Shown: positions 27,094 to 38,431, numbered from the stretch's first letter. The stretch: DNA of 64,000 nt from Niallia sp. XMNu-256 (GCF_036670015.1 NZ_CP137636.1:288501-352500); one strand, 5' to 3'. Numbers and translations: made by a program. Notes: generated by a model from the letters alone, not told the origin.

Positions 27094-28121
27094 TGGAAAA
27101 AGATGTACTGATAATGGGAATTGAAACAAGCTGTGATGAAACATCTGTTGCGATTGTGAAAAATGGCAAGGAAATTCTTTCAAATATTGTTTCATCTCAA
27201 ATTGAGAGTCATAAACGCTTTGGTGGGGTTGTACCTGAAATTGCGTCTCGACATCATGTTGAACAGATTACAATTGTGCTAGAAGAGGCGATGAAAGAGG
27301 CGGGGGTTTCTTACAAGGATCTCGATGCGGTGGCTGTAACGGAAGGTCCAGGTCTTGTGGGTGCACTATTAATTGGTGTTAATGCTGCAAAGGCGGTAGC
27401 TTTTGCCCATGGTATACCACTTATAGGTGTTCATCATATCGCAGGCCATATTTATGCAAACCGACTAATAAAGGAAATGGAATTTCCCTTATTATCTCTA
27501 GTCGTTTCTGGTGGTCATACCGAATTGGTTTATATGAAAGAACATGGTCACTTTGAAGTAATCGGAGAAACGAGGGATGACGCCGCTGGGGAGGCATACG
27601 ATAAGGTTGCTAGAACGCTGAAGATGCCTTATCCAGGGGGCCCTCATATTGACCGTTTAGCAGCGCTGGGAGAAGCAACTATTGATTTGCCTCGCGCTTG
27701 GCTTGAGGAAGGGTCTTATGACTTTAGTTTTAGTGGATTAAAGTCAGCAGTTATCAACACTGTCCACAATGCCGAGCAACGTGGTGAAAAGATTAAACCT
27801 GAAGATTTGGCAGCGAGTTTTCAGGCGAGTGTTGTTGAAGTGTTAGTTACGAAAACAATCAAAGCAATTAAGGAATATCCTGTGAAACAAGTACTGCTTG
27901 CTGGAGGAGTTGCAGCAAACAAAGGCTTGCGTACGGCCTTAACAGCAGCATTTAATGAGGTAAATGATATCGAATTGATTATTCCTCCATTAAGTTTATG
28001 TGGAGATAATGCGGCGATGATTGCTGCAGCAGGAACCGTATTGTTTGAAAAAGGACATCGTGCAAAATTAGCTCTAAATGCAAATCCAGGTCTAGAAATA
28101 ACATTATATAATGATCAGTAA
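27093..28121 (+). CDS. tsaD: tRNA N6-adenosine threonylcarbamoyltransferase TsaD (Gcp)
   Basis: Catalytic subunit that transfers threonylcarbamoyl to A37 of ANN-decoding tRNAs. ASKHA fold: [35 protein letters not shown], metal ligands in [20 protein letters not shown], and [10 protein letters not shown]. 342 residues, full length. Last gene of the tsaE-tsaB-rimI-tsaD operon. Confidence 0.97.
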   Translation: MEKDVLIMGIETSCDETSVAIVKNGKEILSNIVSSQIESHKRFGGVVPEIASRHHVEQITIVLEEAMKEAGVSYKDLDAVAVTEGPGLVGALLIGVNAAKAVAFAHGIPLIGVHHIAGHIYANRLIKEMEFPLLSLVVSGGHTELVYMKEHGHFEVIGETRDDAAGEAYDKVARTLKMPYPGGPHIDRLAALGEATIDLPRAWLEEGSYDFSFSGLKSAVINTVHNAEQRGEKIKPEDLAASFQASVVEVLVTKTIKAIKEYPVKQVLLAGGVAANKGLRTALTAAFNEVNDIELIIPPLSLCGDNAAMIAAAGTVLFEKGHRAKLALNANPGLEITLYNDQ

Positions 28122-28122
28122 A

Positions 28123-28149
28123 GCTCCTATGTCAATAGGAGTTTTTTTC
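28123..28149 (+). terminator. Terminator after tsaD
   Basis: CTCCTAT / ATAGGAG with a 4-base loop and a T7 run. Confidence 0.88.
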
Positions 28150-28234
28150 TTGGAAAGAAGGTCATAGGCTTGCGAACTTGTAGTGTGAATTATGTGAAGA
28201 TTTTGGACTTATCAACAGGTTTTATAGTATAGCC

Positions 28235-28400
28235 TGTGGAAATGTCAATAACTTCAACAAAATTTGTGGATAACCATAATATTCTGTTGATATTGTGGAT
28301 AAGATTGTGCATAACTGTGGATTATGTGGAAAAGCGTGTGGAAATCAGGAATGTTAATAAATAAACTGTGAATAAATTTGTGGAAAAGGTATGTGGATAA
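28235..28400 (+). promoter_or_regulatory. DnaA-box cluster downstream of tsaD
   Basis: Three perfect DnaA boxes read as TGTGGATAA (complement TTATCCACA) at 28265-28273, 28294-28302 and 28392-28400, and at least four with one mismatch (TGTGGATTA 28316, TGTGGAAAA 28325 and 28379, TGTGAATAA 28367) plus two-mismatch copies at 28235 and 28337. All have the same orientation within 166 bp of non-coding DNA. B. subtilis has DnaA-box clusters away from oriC, one of them, as I recall, beside gcp. Confidence 0.85.
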
Positions 28401-28421
28401 CTTTTATGGTTGGTAGGATTT

Positions 28422-28474
28422 TTAAAAAAATAAGGCTGTCTTAGAAGGATATGGATCTCCATCAGACAGCCTTA
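28422..28474 (-). terminator. Terminator of the small membrane protein gene
   Basis: On the minus strand AAGGCTGTCTG and AGACAGCCTT pair around a 22-base loop and are followed by ATTTTTTTA. Confidence 0.85.
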
Positions 28475-28482
28475 GTGAGCCA

Positions 28483-28677
28483 TTATTTTCCGGCGATTGC
28501 TCTAATTCCTTTATAAATAAGATAAAGAGAACAAATTAAAATCGCTAAAACACCAATCGTTTGTGTAACTGGAGCCATGCCAGATAGGAAAGTAAGATTT
28601 AATGGGACCTTTATTAATGCATAACCCGCGATAATGCCAGCCGGCATTAAAAGAATGAGACGATCCGTGTTGTTCAT
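28483..28677 (-). CDS. Small membrane protein, 64 residues
   Basis: Two hydrophobic segments (LILLMPAGIIAGYALI and TIGVLAILICSLYLIYKG) around a short loop, with a basic end. GAAGGGAGG stands directly before the ATG. Own terminator. Family not recognised; the position between tsaD and the ABC-F gene suggests nothing certain. Confidence 0.6.
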   Translation of the reverse strand: MNNTDRLILLMPAGIIAGYALIKVPLNLTFLSGMAPVTQTIGVLAILICSLYLIYKGIRAIAGK

Positions 28678-28731
28678 CCTCCCTTCTGTATAATATATTA
28701 CAGAAGGGAAGAAATGAACATAAAGGGAACA

Positions 28732-30657
28732 TTATTCTTCGGACAGCAAAGTCCATTCTTCCATTAAATCCTCAATTTCTTGCTTTGATTTCTCTACTTC
28801 TTCATTAATCTCAAGTGACTTTACATGGTCTTGAAATACTTCAGGATCACAAAGAAGTTGTTCATGGTTATCCACAGCTTGTTCGAGTTCTTCAATACGG
28901 TTTTCAATCTGTTCGATTCTTCTTTGTCGTTGTCTCTCTAATTTTTTCGCTTCTTTATCTTGTTGATACGTAGTCTTTTCAGAAGTAGAAGGATTGGATG
29001 GCTTTTCTGTTTGAGTTGTTTCAAGTGCTAATAATTCTTCTTGCTCCAATTTCTTTTCTACATAATAATCATAATCTCCTAGATATTCGTTCACACCTGT
29101 AGCATTTAACTCTACAACACGTGAAGCAATTCGGTTAATAAAGTATCGGTCGTGGGATACGAATAAAATGGTGCCCGGATAATCGATTAGTGCATTTTCA
29201 AGAATTTCTTTACTATCAAGATCCAGGTGGTTTGTTGGCTCGTCCAGAATTAATAAGTTAGCCTTTTGCATCATTAATTTCGCTAATGCTAAACGGGCCT
29301 TCTCACCGCCGCTTAAAGATGAAACAATTTTTAATACATCATCCCCAGAAAATAAAAAGTTACCGAGAACGGTTCGGATATCTTTTTCGTTTTTCAGCGG
29401 ATATTCATCCCAAAGCTCCTGAAGAACGGTCTTGTTTGAAGTTAAATCTGCCTGTTGTTGGTCGTAGTAGCCAATGGTTACATTCGTTCCGATCCTAATA
29501 TCCCCATTTAAAGCAGGGAGCTTTTCTACAATGGTCTTTAATAATGTAGATTTACCCACTCCATTTGGTCCAACAAGTGCGATACTTTCGCTTCTAGTTA
29601 TTCTGAGGTTGATATCTTTAGAGACAGCTTCGGTACCATAGCCGATCGAAAGGGATTGAATCGTAAGGACCTCATTACCAGATTGTTTTTCAATATCAAA
29701 ATGAAAAGAGGCTGACTTTTCATCACCTAATGGTCGATCCATTAGCTGCATTCTATCGAGTTGTTTGCGCCGACTTTGTGCCCTCTTTGTTGTTGATGCC
29801 CTCGCAAGATTGCGTTGGATAAAGTCTTGTAGCTTTGCGACTTCATCTTGCTGTTTTTCAAAAAGTTTCAGATCTCTTTCATAGTTTACAGCTTTCCTTT
29901 CTAAATAAAAGCTGTAGTTGCCAGGATATTTTGTAATTTGGTTTCGTGAAATTTCATAGACACCATTGACGACTTTATCAAGGAAATAACGGTCGTGGGA
30001 GACGATTAGAATGGCCCCTTCATAACTTTGTAAGTATTGCTCAAGCCAAGATAATGTCTCAATATCCAAGTGGTTCGTAGGCTCATCGAGAATTAAAATG
30101 TCGGGCTTTGATAATAATAATTTACCAAGGGCAAGTCTTGTCTTTTGTCCTCCGCTTAAAGTAGAAATTTTGGTATTATAATCGAAAGTATGGAAGTTTA
30201 AACCATGCAGAACCGAGCGGATATCTGCCTCAAATTGGTATCCACCATTGTCTTTAAATTGAACTTGTAGAAGATCATATTCTTTTAGAATTTTTTCGTA
30301 TTGAGTATGATTTTCTATTAGAACTGGATCCGCCATTTTTTGCTCGAGGGTTCTTAGCGATTTTTCTTGATTTCGTAGATCCTCGAAAACGGAAAGCATT
30401 TCGTCCCATATGGATAAGCTTGACTCAAGCCCAGTATCCTGAGCTAAATAGCCAATCTTTACCTCTTTTGGCTTGATCACTTCGCCTGTATCATAGGATA
30501 ATTGACCAGCCATTATTTTGAGAAGGGTGGATTTTCCCGCTCCATTTCTACCCACGATTGCAATTCGATCACGAGTTTGAACTTCAAGTTTTATATTTGA
30601 CAAAATGATGTCTGCACCATAATATTTACATAATTGGTTTATTTGCATTAAAATCAT
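28732..30657 (-). CDS. ydiF: ABC-F family ATPase (YdiF-like ribosome-associated)
   Basis: 641 residues, two ABC ATPase domains without membrane segments: Walker A GRNGAGKSTLLK and GPNGVGKSTLLK, signatures LSGGQKTRLALGK and LSGGEKARLALAK, Walker B ILILDEPTNHLD twice, and the linker (P-site tRNA interaction motif) with basic residues LARASTTKRAQSRRKQ. A C-terminal coiled coil (EQIENRIEELEQAVDNHEQ) follows an acidic/Thr-rich linker. ABC-F proteins act on the ribosome; the physiological task of YdiF is not fixed. Start ATG 30657 after GAGGTG; an in-frame ATG at 30648 is possible. Confidence 0.93.
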   Translation of the reverse strand: MILMQINQLCKYYGADIILSNIKLEVQTRDRIAIVGRNGAGKSTLLKIMAGQLSYDTGEVIKPKEVKIGYLAQDTGLESSLSIWDEMLSVFEDLRNQEKSLRTLEQKMADPVLIENHTQYEKILKEYDLLQVQFKDNGGYQFEADIRSVLHGLNFHTFDYNTKISTLSGGQKTRLALGKLLLSKPDILILDEPTNHLDIETLSWLEQYLQSYEGAILIVSHDRYFLDKVVNGVYEISRNQITKYPGNYSFYLERKAVNYERDLKLFEKQQDEVAKLQDFIQRNLARASTTKRAQSRRKQLDRMQLMDRPLGDEKSASFHFDIEKQSGNEVLTIQSLSIGYGTEAVSKDINLRITRSESIALVGPNGVGKSTLLKTIVEKLPALNGDIRIGTNVTIGYYDQQQADLTSNKTVLQELWDEYPLKNEKDIRTVLGNFLFSGDDVLKIVSSLSGGEKARLALAKLMMQKANLLILDEPTNHLDLDSKEILENALIDYPGTILFVSHDRYFINRIASRVVELNATGVNEYLGDYDYYVEKKLEQEELLALETTQTEKPSNPSTSEKTTYQQDKEAKKLERQRQRRIEQIENRIEELEQAVDNHEQLLCDPEVFQDHVKSLEINEEVEKSKQEIEDLMEEWTLLSEE

Positions 30658-30838
30658 GTTCTTTATTCACCTCTATATTAATAGATTAACCGATTCGTGA
30701 ATTTGCAGCAATATTCAGCGGAACATCCCAGGAATGGAAGTAGTAACTATTTGATTAAAAAAATCTTATTGTGAAATAGAATACAAATTAAAGGACAACT
30801 TAAAATAAATAGTGTATCATTTGAGAAGAGGTGAAATT

Positions 30839-31333
30839 ATGGCGGAGTTTACTCATTTTAATAAGCAAGGTAGAGCGAAAATGGTGGATGTAAGTGACAA
30901 ACCAGAATCATTTCGAACAGCAATGGCCCTATCAAGTATTACCGTCAGTCAAGAAATTTATGATAAAATAACAAATAATCAAATGAAAAAAGGGGATGTA
31001 TTAGCTGTTGCCCAAGTAGCGGGTGTAATGGCTGCCAAGAAAACATGGGATATTATTCCTATGTGTCATCCTCTATCCTTAACAGGAATTGATATTGACT
31101 TTTCATGGGAAAACAACGAGGATGAGTACATCCTTCATATTGAAGCATCTGTGAAAACAAAGGGTAGCACAGGTGTAGAGATGGAAGCCTTAACTGCTGC
31201 CTCAGTATGTGCATTAACCGTGTATGACATGTGTAAGGCTATTGATAAAGGGATGATCATCGGAAGAACTTACCTAGCTGAAAAAACCGGTGGTAAAAAT
31301 GGCGATTTTAAAAGACAAGATAAAATTAAATAA
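30839..31333 (+). CDS. moaC: Cyclic pyranopterin monophosphate synthase MoaC
   Basis: Converts the product of MoaA into cyclic pyranopterin monophosphate in molybdenum cofactor synthesis. 164 residues with KMVDVSDK near the start, the [13 protein letters not shown] block and [18 protein letters not shown] with the catalytic Lys nearby (CKAIDKGM). ATG 30839 follows GAAGAGGTG. Rex follows 26 bases on, probably in one transcript, as in B. subtilis ydiG-ydiH. Confidence 0.95.
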   Translation: MAEFTHFNKQGRAKMVDVSDKPESFRTAMALSSITVSQEIYDKITNNQMKKGDVLAVAQVAGVMAAKKTWDIIPMCHPLSLTGIDIDFSWENNEDEYILHIEASVKTKGSTGVEMEALTAASVCALTVYDMCKAIDKGMIIGRTYLAEKTGGKNGDFKRQDKIK

Positions 31334-31359
31334 GTAGAGTAGTGGAAAGGGGGGTATTT

Positions 31360-32025
31360 ATGGCAAATGACGCAACGAAAATACCACAAGCAACTGCGAA
31401 GAGACTACCATTATACTATCGATTCTTAACTAATTTAGCTGCATCTGGTAAACAAAGGGTCTCATCAGCTGAATTAAGTGAAGCAGTAAAAGTAGATTCA
31501 GCTACGATTCGGAGAGACTTTTCTTATTTTGGTGCATTAGGTAAGAAGGGATACGGCTACAACGTTCAATATTTATTAAACTTTTTCAGAAAAACATTGG
31601 ATCAGGATGAATTGACAAAGGTTGCTCTGATTGGTGTTGGAAATCTGGGCACCGCTTTTTTAAATTATAATTTTATGAAAAATAACAATACTAAGATAGC
31701 TATGGGATTCGATGTATCGCCTGATAAAGTTGGAAGATCGATTGGAGATGTGCCGATCTATCATATGGACGATATTGAAAAAGTAATTGAAGAACAGGGA
31801 GTAGAGGTTGCCATTTTAACCATTCCTGCACAAGTTGCTCAACCTGTAACTGACCGGTTAGTAGAAGCAAAGATTAGAGCGATCTTAAACTTTACGCCTG
31901 CACGATTAACGGTACCTGCTAATGTTCGTGTTCATCATATTGATTTGGCGGTCGAGTTGCAAGCACTTGTCTACTTTTTAAAGCATTATTCATCCGATGT
32001 AGAAGAAGTAAAAAATGAAGAATAA
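31360..32025 (+). CDS. rex: Redox-sensing transcriptional repressor Rex
   Basis: NADH/NAD+-sensing repressor of fermentative and anaerobic genes. 221 residues: winged helix ([47 protein letters not shown]), Rossmann domain with [12 protein letters not shown], and a C-terminal domain-swapped helix ([13 protein letters not shown]). The ATG at 31360 follows GGAAAGGGGGG. Confidence 0.96.
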   Translation: MANDATKIPQATAKRLPLYYRFLTNLAASGKQRVSSAELSEAVKVDSATIRRDFSYFGALGKKGYGYNVQYLLNFFRKTLDQDELTKVALIGVGNLGTAFLNYNFMKNNNTKIAMGFDVSPDKVGRSIGDVPIYHMDDIEKVIEEQGVEVAILTIPAQVAQPVTDRLVEAKIRAILNFTPARLTVPANVRVHHIDLAVELQALVYFLKHYSSDVEEVKNEE

Positions 32026-32058
32026 AAAAATGAGCCTTATTTTACGGCTCATTTTTTT
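32023..32058. terminator. Bidirectional terminator between rex and ydiK
   Basis: AAAAAAATGAGCC and GGCTCATTTTTTT pair across an 8-base loop and serve both convergent genes; the ydiK stop lies inside. Confidence 0.92.
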
Positions 32059-32248
32059 GTTTTTTCATTCTAAAGTGTGCTCGTATTAGTCGGAAGCCTG
32101 AACCAAAGTCAAAGGTTGCTAGAATGACTAATAATATAGAAAAAAATCCCCATTCACCATCCGTATTCACATTTTGAATAGCGAAAAGGGTGAAAATAAT
32201 TCCAAGGACAACATAAATGATGCCCGAAAACAATGGTGTTTGTCTCAA
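32042..32248 (-). CDS. ydiK: YdiK-like small membrane protein (DUF4305)
   Basis: 68 residues with two hydrophobic segments (GIIYVVLGIIFTLFAIQNV and a FFSILLVILATFDFGSGFRL segment) and a basic tail. Begins with TTG behind GGGGGAT. Position between rex and ydiL as in B. subtilis. Function unknown. Confidence 0.8.
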   Translation of the reverse strand: MRQTPLFSGIIYVVLGIIFTLFAIQNVNTDGEWGFFSILLVILATFDFGSGFRLIRAHFRMKKQKNEP

Positions 32249-32286
32249 TTTTAATCCCCCAATAATGGTTTCAACCTTGTCCCAAT

Positions 32287-32964
32287 TTACAACTGCCCCA
32301 TTAAGTTAGGATTAAGTTGCATAATTACTACAATCGTGTTCATTGCAACGTGTGTAAAAATCGGTACAAGAATTTGTTTTGTTTTAACATAAAGAAATGC
32401 AAAGGTAAAGCCCATCGCCCCATATAGGATTAAATGTTCTGGCTCCCCATGTGCAAGCGAAAAAATAAGAGAGCTGATTAAAGCAGCTAAAAAGAAATTA
32501 AGCTTCTTATATAAAGAACCAAATAAAATCTTTCGGAACACGATTTCTTCCAATATCGGTCCAATGATCGAGGTAATGATAATGACGAGTGGGGCAGCTT
32601 GAATTAATCCAACGATTTGTTGGGTGTTTTCAGATCCCATTTCAATTCCAAGCGCCATTTCAATCGTTATTGCAATAGATTGTGCAAAAAAGGCTAGGAA
32701 AATTCCGCTAATCCCCCAAAAGATAGATTGAAGTGGTATAACCCCTTGTTCATTTCTTATAGGATGAATTTCTTTTCTTAAATGAAACAAGATGAAAACG
32801 AAAGCGATGCTAAAACTTATTAATAACCATGATGTGACTGCACTTCCCGGGCTCATCGAATAGCCAAACATATTACTGAAAAAGAGGAGCAGTGGTGATC
32901 CAATGATTCCAGATAAATGCATTCCTATGTAAATAATTAGAATGATTCCGTATTCTCTTTTCAA
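32287..32964 (-). CDS. ydiL: CPBP family intramembrane metalloprotease (YdiL)
   Basis: 225 residues, about six or seven hydrophobic helices. The CPBP/CAAX-protease motifs are EEIVFRKILFGSLY, HGEPEHL (SLAHG) and PIFTHVAMNTIVV with the metal-binding histidine. The family includes prenyl-processing and bacteriocin-immunity proteases; the substrate here is unknown. TTG start at 32964 with AAAGGAG 10 bases upstream. Confidence 0.88.
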   Translation of the reverse strand: MKREYGIILIIYIGMHLSGIIGSPLLLFFSNMFGYSMSPGSAVTSWLLISFSIAFVFILFHLRKEIHPIRNEQGVIPLQSIFWGISGIFLAFFAQSIAITIEMALGIEMGSENTQQIVGLIQAAPLVIIITSIIGPILEEIVFRKILFGSLYKKLNFFLAALISSLIFSLAHGEPEHLILYGAMGFTFAFLYVKTKQILVPIFTHVAMNTIVVIMQLNPNLMGQL

Positions 32965-33100
32965 AATAAAGTTCTCCTTTAATCAAGCACTTCTTTACTA
33001 TTCTATCAATAAAGGTTGTCGTTATTCAAATTAGAACAATTGGGTTTGAAAGATAAAAAATATGTAAAGAATATTTTTGTGAAAATTTACATCGTCTGAC

Positions 33101-33166
33101 TTGCAAAAAATAACAGAATTGATTAATATAATAATTGTGTTAGCACTCAGTTGTGTCGAGTGCTAA
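33101..33166 (+). promoter_or_regulatory. Sigma-A promoter and CIRCE operator of groESL
   Basis: TTGCAA (33101-33106) and TAATAT/TATAAT (33124-33132) are candidate -35 and -10 elements. A perfect CIRCE follows at 33140-33166: TTAGCACTC, nine bases, GAGTGCTAA. HrcA is known to bind this and repress groESL until heat shock. Confidence 0.95.
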
Positions 33167-33208
33167 TAAAATAAAAAATTACATAAATATTTGAGGAGGT
33201 TGTTTCAA

Positions 33209-33490
33209 TTGTTAAAGCCACTAGGTGATCGCATTATCATTGAACCAATTGCATCTGAAGAAAAAACAGCAAGCGGTATTGTTTTACCGGACAGTGCTAA
33301 AGAAAAACCGCAAGAAGGTAAAGTTGTAGCTGTAGGAGGCGGCCGTGTACTAGATAATGGTGAGCGCGTTGCTATCGAAGTTTCAGTTGGTGATCGCATT
33401 ATCTTCTCAAAATATGCTGGTACTGAATTGAAGTATGAAGGTACTGAATATTTAATCGTACGTGAAAATGACATTCTAGCTGTTATTTAA
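33209..33490 (+). CDS. groES: Co-chaperonin GroES
   Basis: 93 residues: [28 protein letters not shown] (mobile loop) and the [18 protein letters not shown] block. Forms the heptameric lid of GroEL. The TTG at 33209 follows TGAGGAGG. 50 bases before groEL. Confidence 0.97.
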   Translation: MLKPLGDRIIIEPIASEEKTASGIVLPDSAKEKPQEGKVVAVGGGRVLDNGERVAIEVSVGDRIIFSKYAGTELKYEGTEYLIVRENDILAVI

Positions 33491-33510
33491 TAATGATACT
33501 TGGTTTATAG

Positions 33511-35172
<1,662 letters not shown>

Positions 35173-35219
35173 GCCGCTTTACCCCTTGATATATAAGGGT
35201 TTTATGATAGAAGAAAGAT

Positions 35220-35242
35220 AAATGCTCATAATTTTGCTCATA
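35220..35242 (+). repeat. Candidate integrase arm-type site, left
   Basis: Two TGCTCATA copies 12 bases apart (AAATGCTCATAATTTTGCTC then ATA). The same 23-bp sequence, with one change, stands at 41100-41122, about 100 bp before R2. Paired sites just inside both ends of segment one fit integrase arm sites. Confidence 0.55.
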
Positions 35243-35283
35243 ATGAGTGATTAATGTTTATCTTTTAATATAAAACTCTTTTA

Positions 35284-35438
35284 TTAGAGAAGGTCTTTCA
35301 TCAGTTTACTGAACTGGTGGGAGGCCTTTTCTTCCATATTAGCAGTCATATGAGCATAAATATTCATTGTCGTGTTAATATCTGTATGTCCTAACCGTTG
35401 TTGTATTTCTTTTACTCCGACGACCGCTTCTGTAATAT
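35284..35438 (-). pseudogene. Tyrosine recombinase (integrase) C-terminal remnant
   Basis: Hand translation of the minus strand gives VKEIQQRLGHTDINTTMNIY, then AHMTANMEEKASHQFSKLMK and DLL-stop. LGH and the TTMNIYAH stretch contain the conserved His and the catalytic Tyr of phage/Tn916-type integrases. Everything upstream (the rest of the catalytic domain and the arm-binding domain) is missing. It points toward groEL, as expected for an integrase gene beside its attachment site. Confidence 0.85.
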
Positions 35439-35468
35439 TTCTATGGAAGCGGTTATTTTTAATTTTAT

Positions 35469-35643
35469 TTACCCATTAATATTATCTTGGAAAAGGAGTG
35501 TCTTATCTCCTTCTTCAAAGATATCGTACTTTTTAATATGCTCCCCATACGTTCCTTTATCTTCTAAATTGAAGTTATATTTTAATGTTGACACGCTAAA
35601 TAAATGTATGTTGAATTTAACACTTATTAGATGTTTATTTGGT
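35469..35643 (-). pseudogene. Unassigned protein remnant
   Basis: A stop-free minus-strand stretch without a start, reading ...STLKYNFNLEDKGTYGEHIK, then KYDIFEEGDKTLLFQDNING and stop. The composition is protein-like and fits the end of an accessory gene next to the integrase remnant. Family not recognised; a plus-strand frame across the same DNA looks like a shadow. Confidence 0.4.
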
Positions 35644-36154
35644 CAAATCAGGATTTCTGTAAAAGTACTATAGATAAGGGTTTGTTCAAACTGCTTTATC
35701 TAATAATTACTCATATTATTTAAATACATAAAAGAACGTAATTTACTTGATATTTTGTGATGAAGCATAGCTTCATGGATGCTAAGGTACGAGGCTTCAA
35801 TAAAGAAGAGTCACTTTTCTTAATCAACAATCGGGCCAGATTGTTGAGGAGGTAGTTTAGCATTAATAGTGGTGAACCATATCATAAGTAAATGAGGCTT
35901 TTTGGTTGGCTAGGAAGGATAAAAAAATACCCTCTAAATCCTTTTTCATTCATTATACGAATCTAGAGGGTTTGCTTCTTTTGTTCTGTGTAGTCAATGT
36001 GGCCAGGAAGAGAAATCCCAAAGATGTACTTAAAAACTAGCACATAATAAATGTTTACATTTACATCTATATTTCAATTCTATTAAAACCTACGGAAGTG
36101 ATACTTCCTATAGTGCAATATTAGGTTATTTATCTGGAGTGAAGGACTCCATTA
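35644..36154. other. Gene-free stretch with short repeats and a hairpin
   Basis: No convincing gene. ATCAACAATCGGGCCAGATT (35824-35843, continuing GTTG) forms a CAACAATC/GATTGTTG hairpin whose motif recurs at 39640-39710. A terminator-like hairpin ACCCTCTA-AT/AT-TAGAGGGT lies at 35927-35985. Confidence 0.5.
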
Positions 36155-36202
36155 ATAAAGGACAAAGGGTTGAGAAACTTATCCCTTTGTCCTTTATTTA
36201 AG
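36155..36202. terminator. Terminator-like hairpin
   Basis: TAAAGGACAAAGGG pairs perfectly with CCCTTTGTCCTTTA (14 bp, 13-base loop), flanked by AT-rich sequence. On the minus strand it lies just after the SDR remnant. Confidence 0.8.
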
Positions 36203-36234
36203 ATGAAGTAGTTACATGTTAAAATTATAAAGGC

Positions 36235-36486
36235 TTATCCACCATCAACTGGCAATAGTTGTCCTGTAATAAACTTAGAAGCATCACTTACTTGAAATAC
36301 CATAACGGGACCAAGGTCTTCGTCTGGAACTCCATAATTACCTCCAAGTAGAATTTCTTTTTGATGTTCTTTATCCATTTCTTCTAAATGTTCAAATGTT
36401 AGACGAGAATGATCATCTCTGGTCCAGATTGTTAATCCGCTTGGAAAAGTAAAAACAAACCCACTCATAGCAAGATTTTGGTACAC
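36235..36486 (-). pseudogene. Short-chain dehydrogenase/reductase remnant
   Basis: 83 residues. Only the SDR C-terminus is present: GVPDEDLGPVMVFQVSDASK then FITGQLLPVDGG, the usual last helix and strand of SDR enzymes. The Rossmann N-terminus and YxxxK site are missing, and the first ~30 residues do not match the family. A decayed gene of segment one. Confidence 0.8.
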
Positions 36487-36568
36487 AAAAAACGCTAAAG
36501 ATAGATTGAGGGTTTGGTAGGTAAATAACCCTTGGAGTTTGAATCATCTCAATTGTATTTATGGGTGG

Positions 36569-37477
36569 TTACTCTTTTGGTTCTAAATCTTCAATAGAAT
36601 CAATATTCATATATTCAGGAACAACAAAACCATTTTGCAGACCATCCAAGTTTGGACCTAAGTCAACAAATTCACCTTCGTAACGATCATATAAATGTCC
36701 TTGTGTTATTGGTAATGCTGGAGCAACTGTTGCATCAACATTGCCACCGGCAATAGCTTCAAATAAAATTGCTGGATCGACTTCTGTTACTGTAACATCA
36801 TAGCCATAATCGGTTAATACTTGTTCAATAACAGCTGCAGATGCTTGCTCTGCTGCCCAAGGCATTGAAGCAATTTCGATTTCTTTGCCGTCTACTTCTT
36901 CGATATTTTCAGTCCACTCATCGACTTTATCCTGATTATCTTCTATCCAGTTGGAAGCAGCAGTTTCAACATCAGAATCTTCCGCTTCATACATTATTTG
37001 TTCCACATCATCTAACTCCCAGTTAAATGCATCAAGTAGTTTATAAGCGTTCGGCATGTCTTCTTCTAAGCCTAAACGTGTAATTGTATGGGCAGATTCA
37101 ACCTCTCCCATAGTAACCTCTGGGTCATCTAATATTTTCAAGTCGTATTGGATAAATTTATAGTGTGGTATCCAACCGGTAACAATAATTGGCTCTTCAT
37201 TATTTATCGCATCAGCCAATTGTGCGAGCATTCCTACTGTTGAACTTTCTTCAAGCTCCCAGCCATCAAGATTATCGTAAGTCTCAAGCGTATTATATGC
37301 TGCTTCTGTAACGCCTGCACCAGGCTCAATACCTGTGATTGTGTAGTTTACTTCTTCACTATAATTAATGTCTCCTTCAGTCTCTGCTGAATTTTCTTCT
37401 ATTGAACCATCATCACATGCAGCGAGAAGAACAATTAAGGATATCCCCACTGCTAACAATGATTTTAATGAGTTCAC
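36569..37477 (-). CDS. OpuAC-like glycine betaine/choline-type ABC substrate-binding lipoprotein, orphan
   Basis: 302 residues with a lipoprotein signal (LIVLLAAC, Cys about 21). The lobe order is that of B. subtilis OpuAC: first ITGIEPGAG, IIVTGWIPHYKF and WIEDNQDKVDEWT, then IASMPWAAEQASA, VTEVDPAILFEAIAGGNVDA, and GFVVPEYMNIDSIEDL. Two of the three ligand-cage tryptophans are visible (TGW, MPW); at the third place, where OpuAC has SAWLPNTH, this protein has APALPITQ. No opuAA/opuAB genes accompany it. Strongly acidic. GTG start. It may bind another ligand or be on the way to decay. Confidence 0.82.
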   Translation of the reverse strand: MNSLKSLLAVGISLIVLLAACDDGSIEENSAETEGDINYSEEVNYTITGIEPGAGVTEAAYNTLETYDNLDGWELEESSTVGMLAQLADAINNEEPIIVTGWIPHYKFIQYDLKILDDPEVTMGEVESAHTITRLGLEEDMPNAYKLLDAFNWELDDVEQIMYEAEDSDVETAASNWIEDNQDKVDEWTENIEEVDGKEIEIASMPWAAEQASAAVIEQVLTDYGYDVTVTEVDPAILFEAIAGGNVDATVAPALPITQGHLYDRYEGEFVDLGPNLDGLQNGFVVPEYMNIDSIEDLEPKE

Positions 37478-38070
37478 GAATAATCACAACACCTTTCTAA
37501 AGTTCTTCATTTGGTACTAAATTTTCAATAAGATCGAAGCCCATCTATACTTGGAAGAACATATATCATGCACCATAGTCACCTTCATTCTTCTCAGAGC
37601 CATTGGTATTGGTAACCAAGCTTATAATGATATGAGCAGCAAGACATTCAAAAATGACTGCTGAATCGAATTAAGTCAATTCAAAATCCGTCAATATCTG
37701 CATTAGTTTAATTTACATCTACTCAGAACCAGGCGAACCTGATTCCTTAATTTCATCTCTACCATCTAGCGAGTATCGTAAGTGCTAAGATTCCCTATTG
37801 TATAGAATATCTTTAATGATTTTAAAAATTATAGTACCATCTCCAAAATACTCTATTACTCTATTAAGTGAAAATTATTTATTCACTTACTACTTAGGCT
37901 AGCACAAAGTATAAATATAAGCAAAGTACCATCATATGGAGTCAGGTGTGAAGAGTAAATTTATGTTCTACATTGTTTCATATCAAAATTCACTTATCCA
38001 CAAAAGTAAAGAAATACCATATGTACTTTCTATTATCTAAGAGTATACAAGTCCAATTTTAAATAATTAA
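37478..38070. other. Gene-free stretch, probably decayed DNA
   Basis: About 590 bp without an intact frame. On the minus strand a piece reading SAVIFECLAAHIIISLVTNT looks like the end of a transporter helix, but I cannot assign it. AT-rich. Confidence 0.35.
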
Positions 38071-38262
38071 CTATAAAGTGATAATGCCCCAATATTTTCC
38101 GTTGATTCGGAATCGTTCAAAGCTACGCTTTTTAAGAAGTTCCTTAATCATATAAGTACGAATTTCTCCTAATTTTTCTGGATGTAAGCGAGATAAGAAG
38201 TTGTTGATGGTGTCGTAATGAGGTAATTCTTCCAACTTCACATCTCCATAGAAAAGGTTCAT
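38071..38262 (-). mobile_element. DDE transposase remnant
   Basis: 63 residues, LPHYDTINNFLSRLHPEKLG and KRSFERFRINGKYWGIIT, resemble the N-terminal half region of Bacillus IS transposases (the ...YWGVIxDGT segment that leads to the first catalytic Asp). The frame stops right before the catalytic core. No terminal inverted repeats found. Confidence 0.65.
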
Positions 38263-38431
38263 ACCCTATAACAAGTGAGCCACAATAATAATAAAAGTTA
38301 AGTCTTTGGTTTCAAGAGGCTTCTAAAGTCTCTTACTATAAACTTTGCGCTCCTGTAGGGTTTGATAGAGTCGAAGTAAATCGAGAAATCACCTCATTGT
38401 TTTCGGGTGTAATAATTCTACGCTATATTAA

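Noticed and set aside
30769-30788. Rex operator upstream of moaC-rex
   Set aside because: Only one half (TTGTGAAAT) fits the consensus; the other half is too weak to claim.
35398-35673. Plus-strand 91-residue frame after groEL
   Set aside because: It overlaps the integrase remnant and another protein-like minus-strand remnant; no ribosome site.
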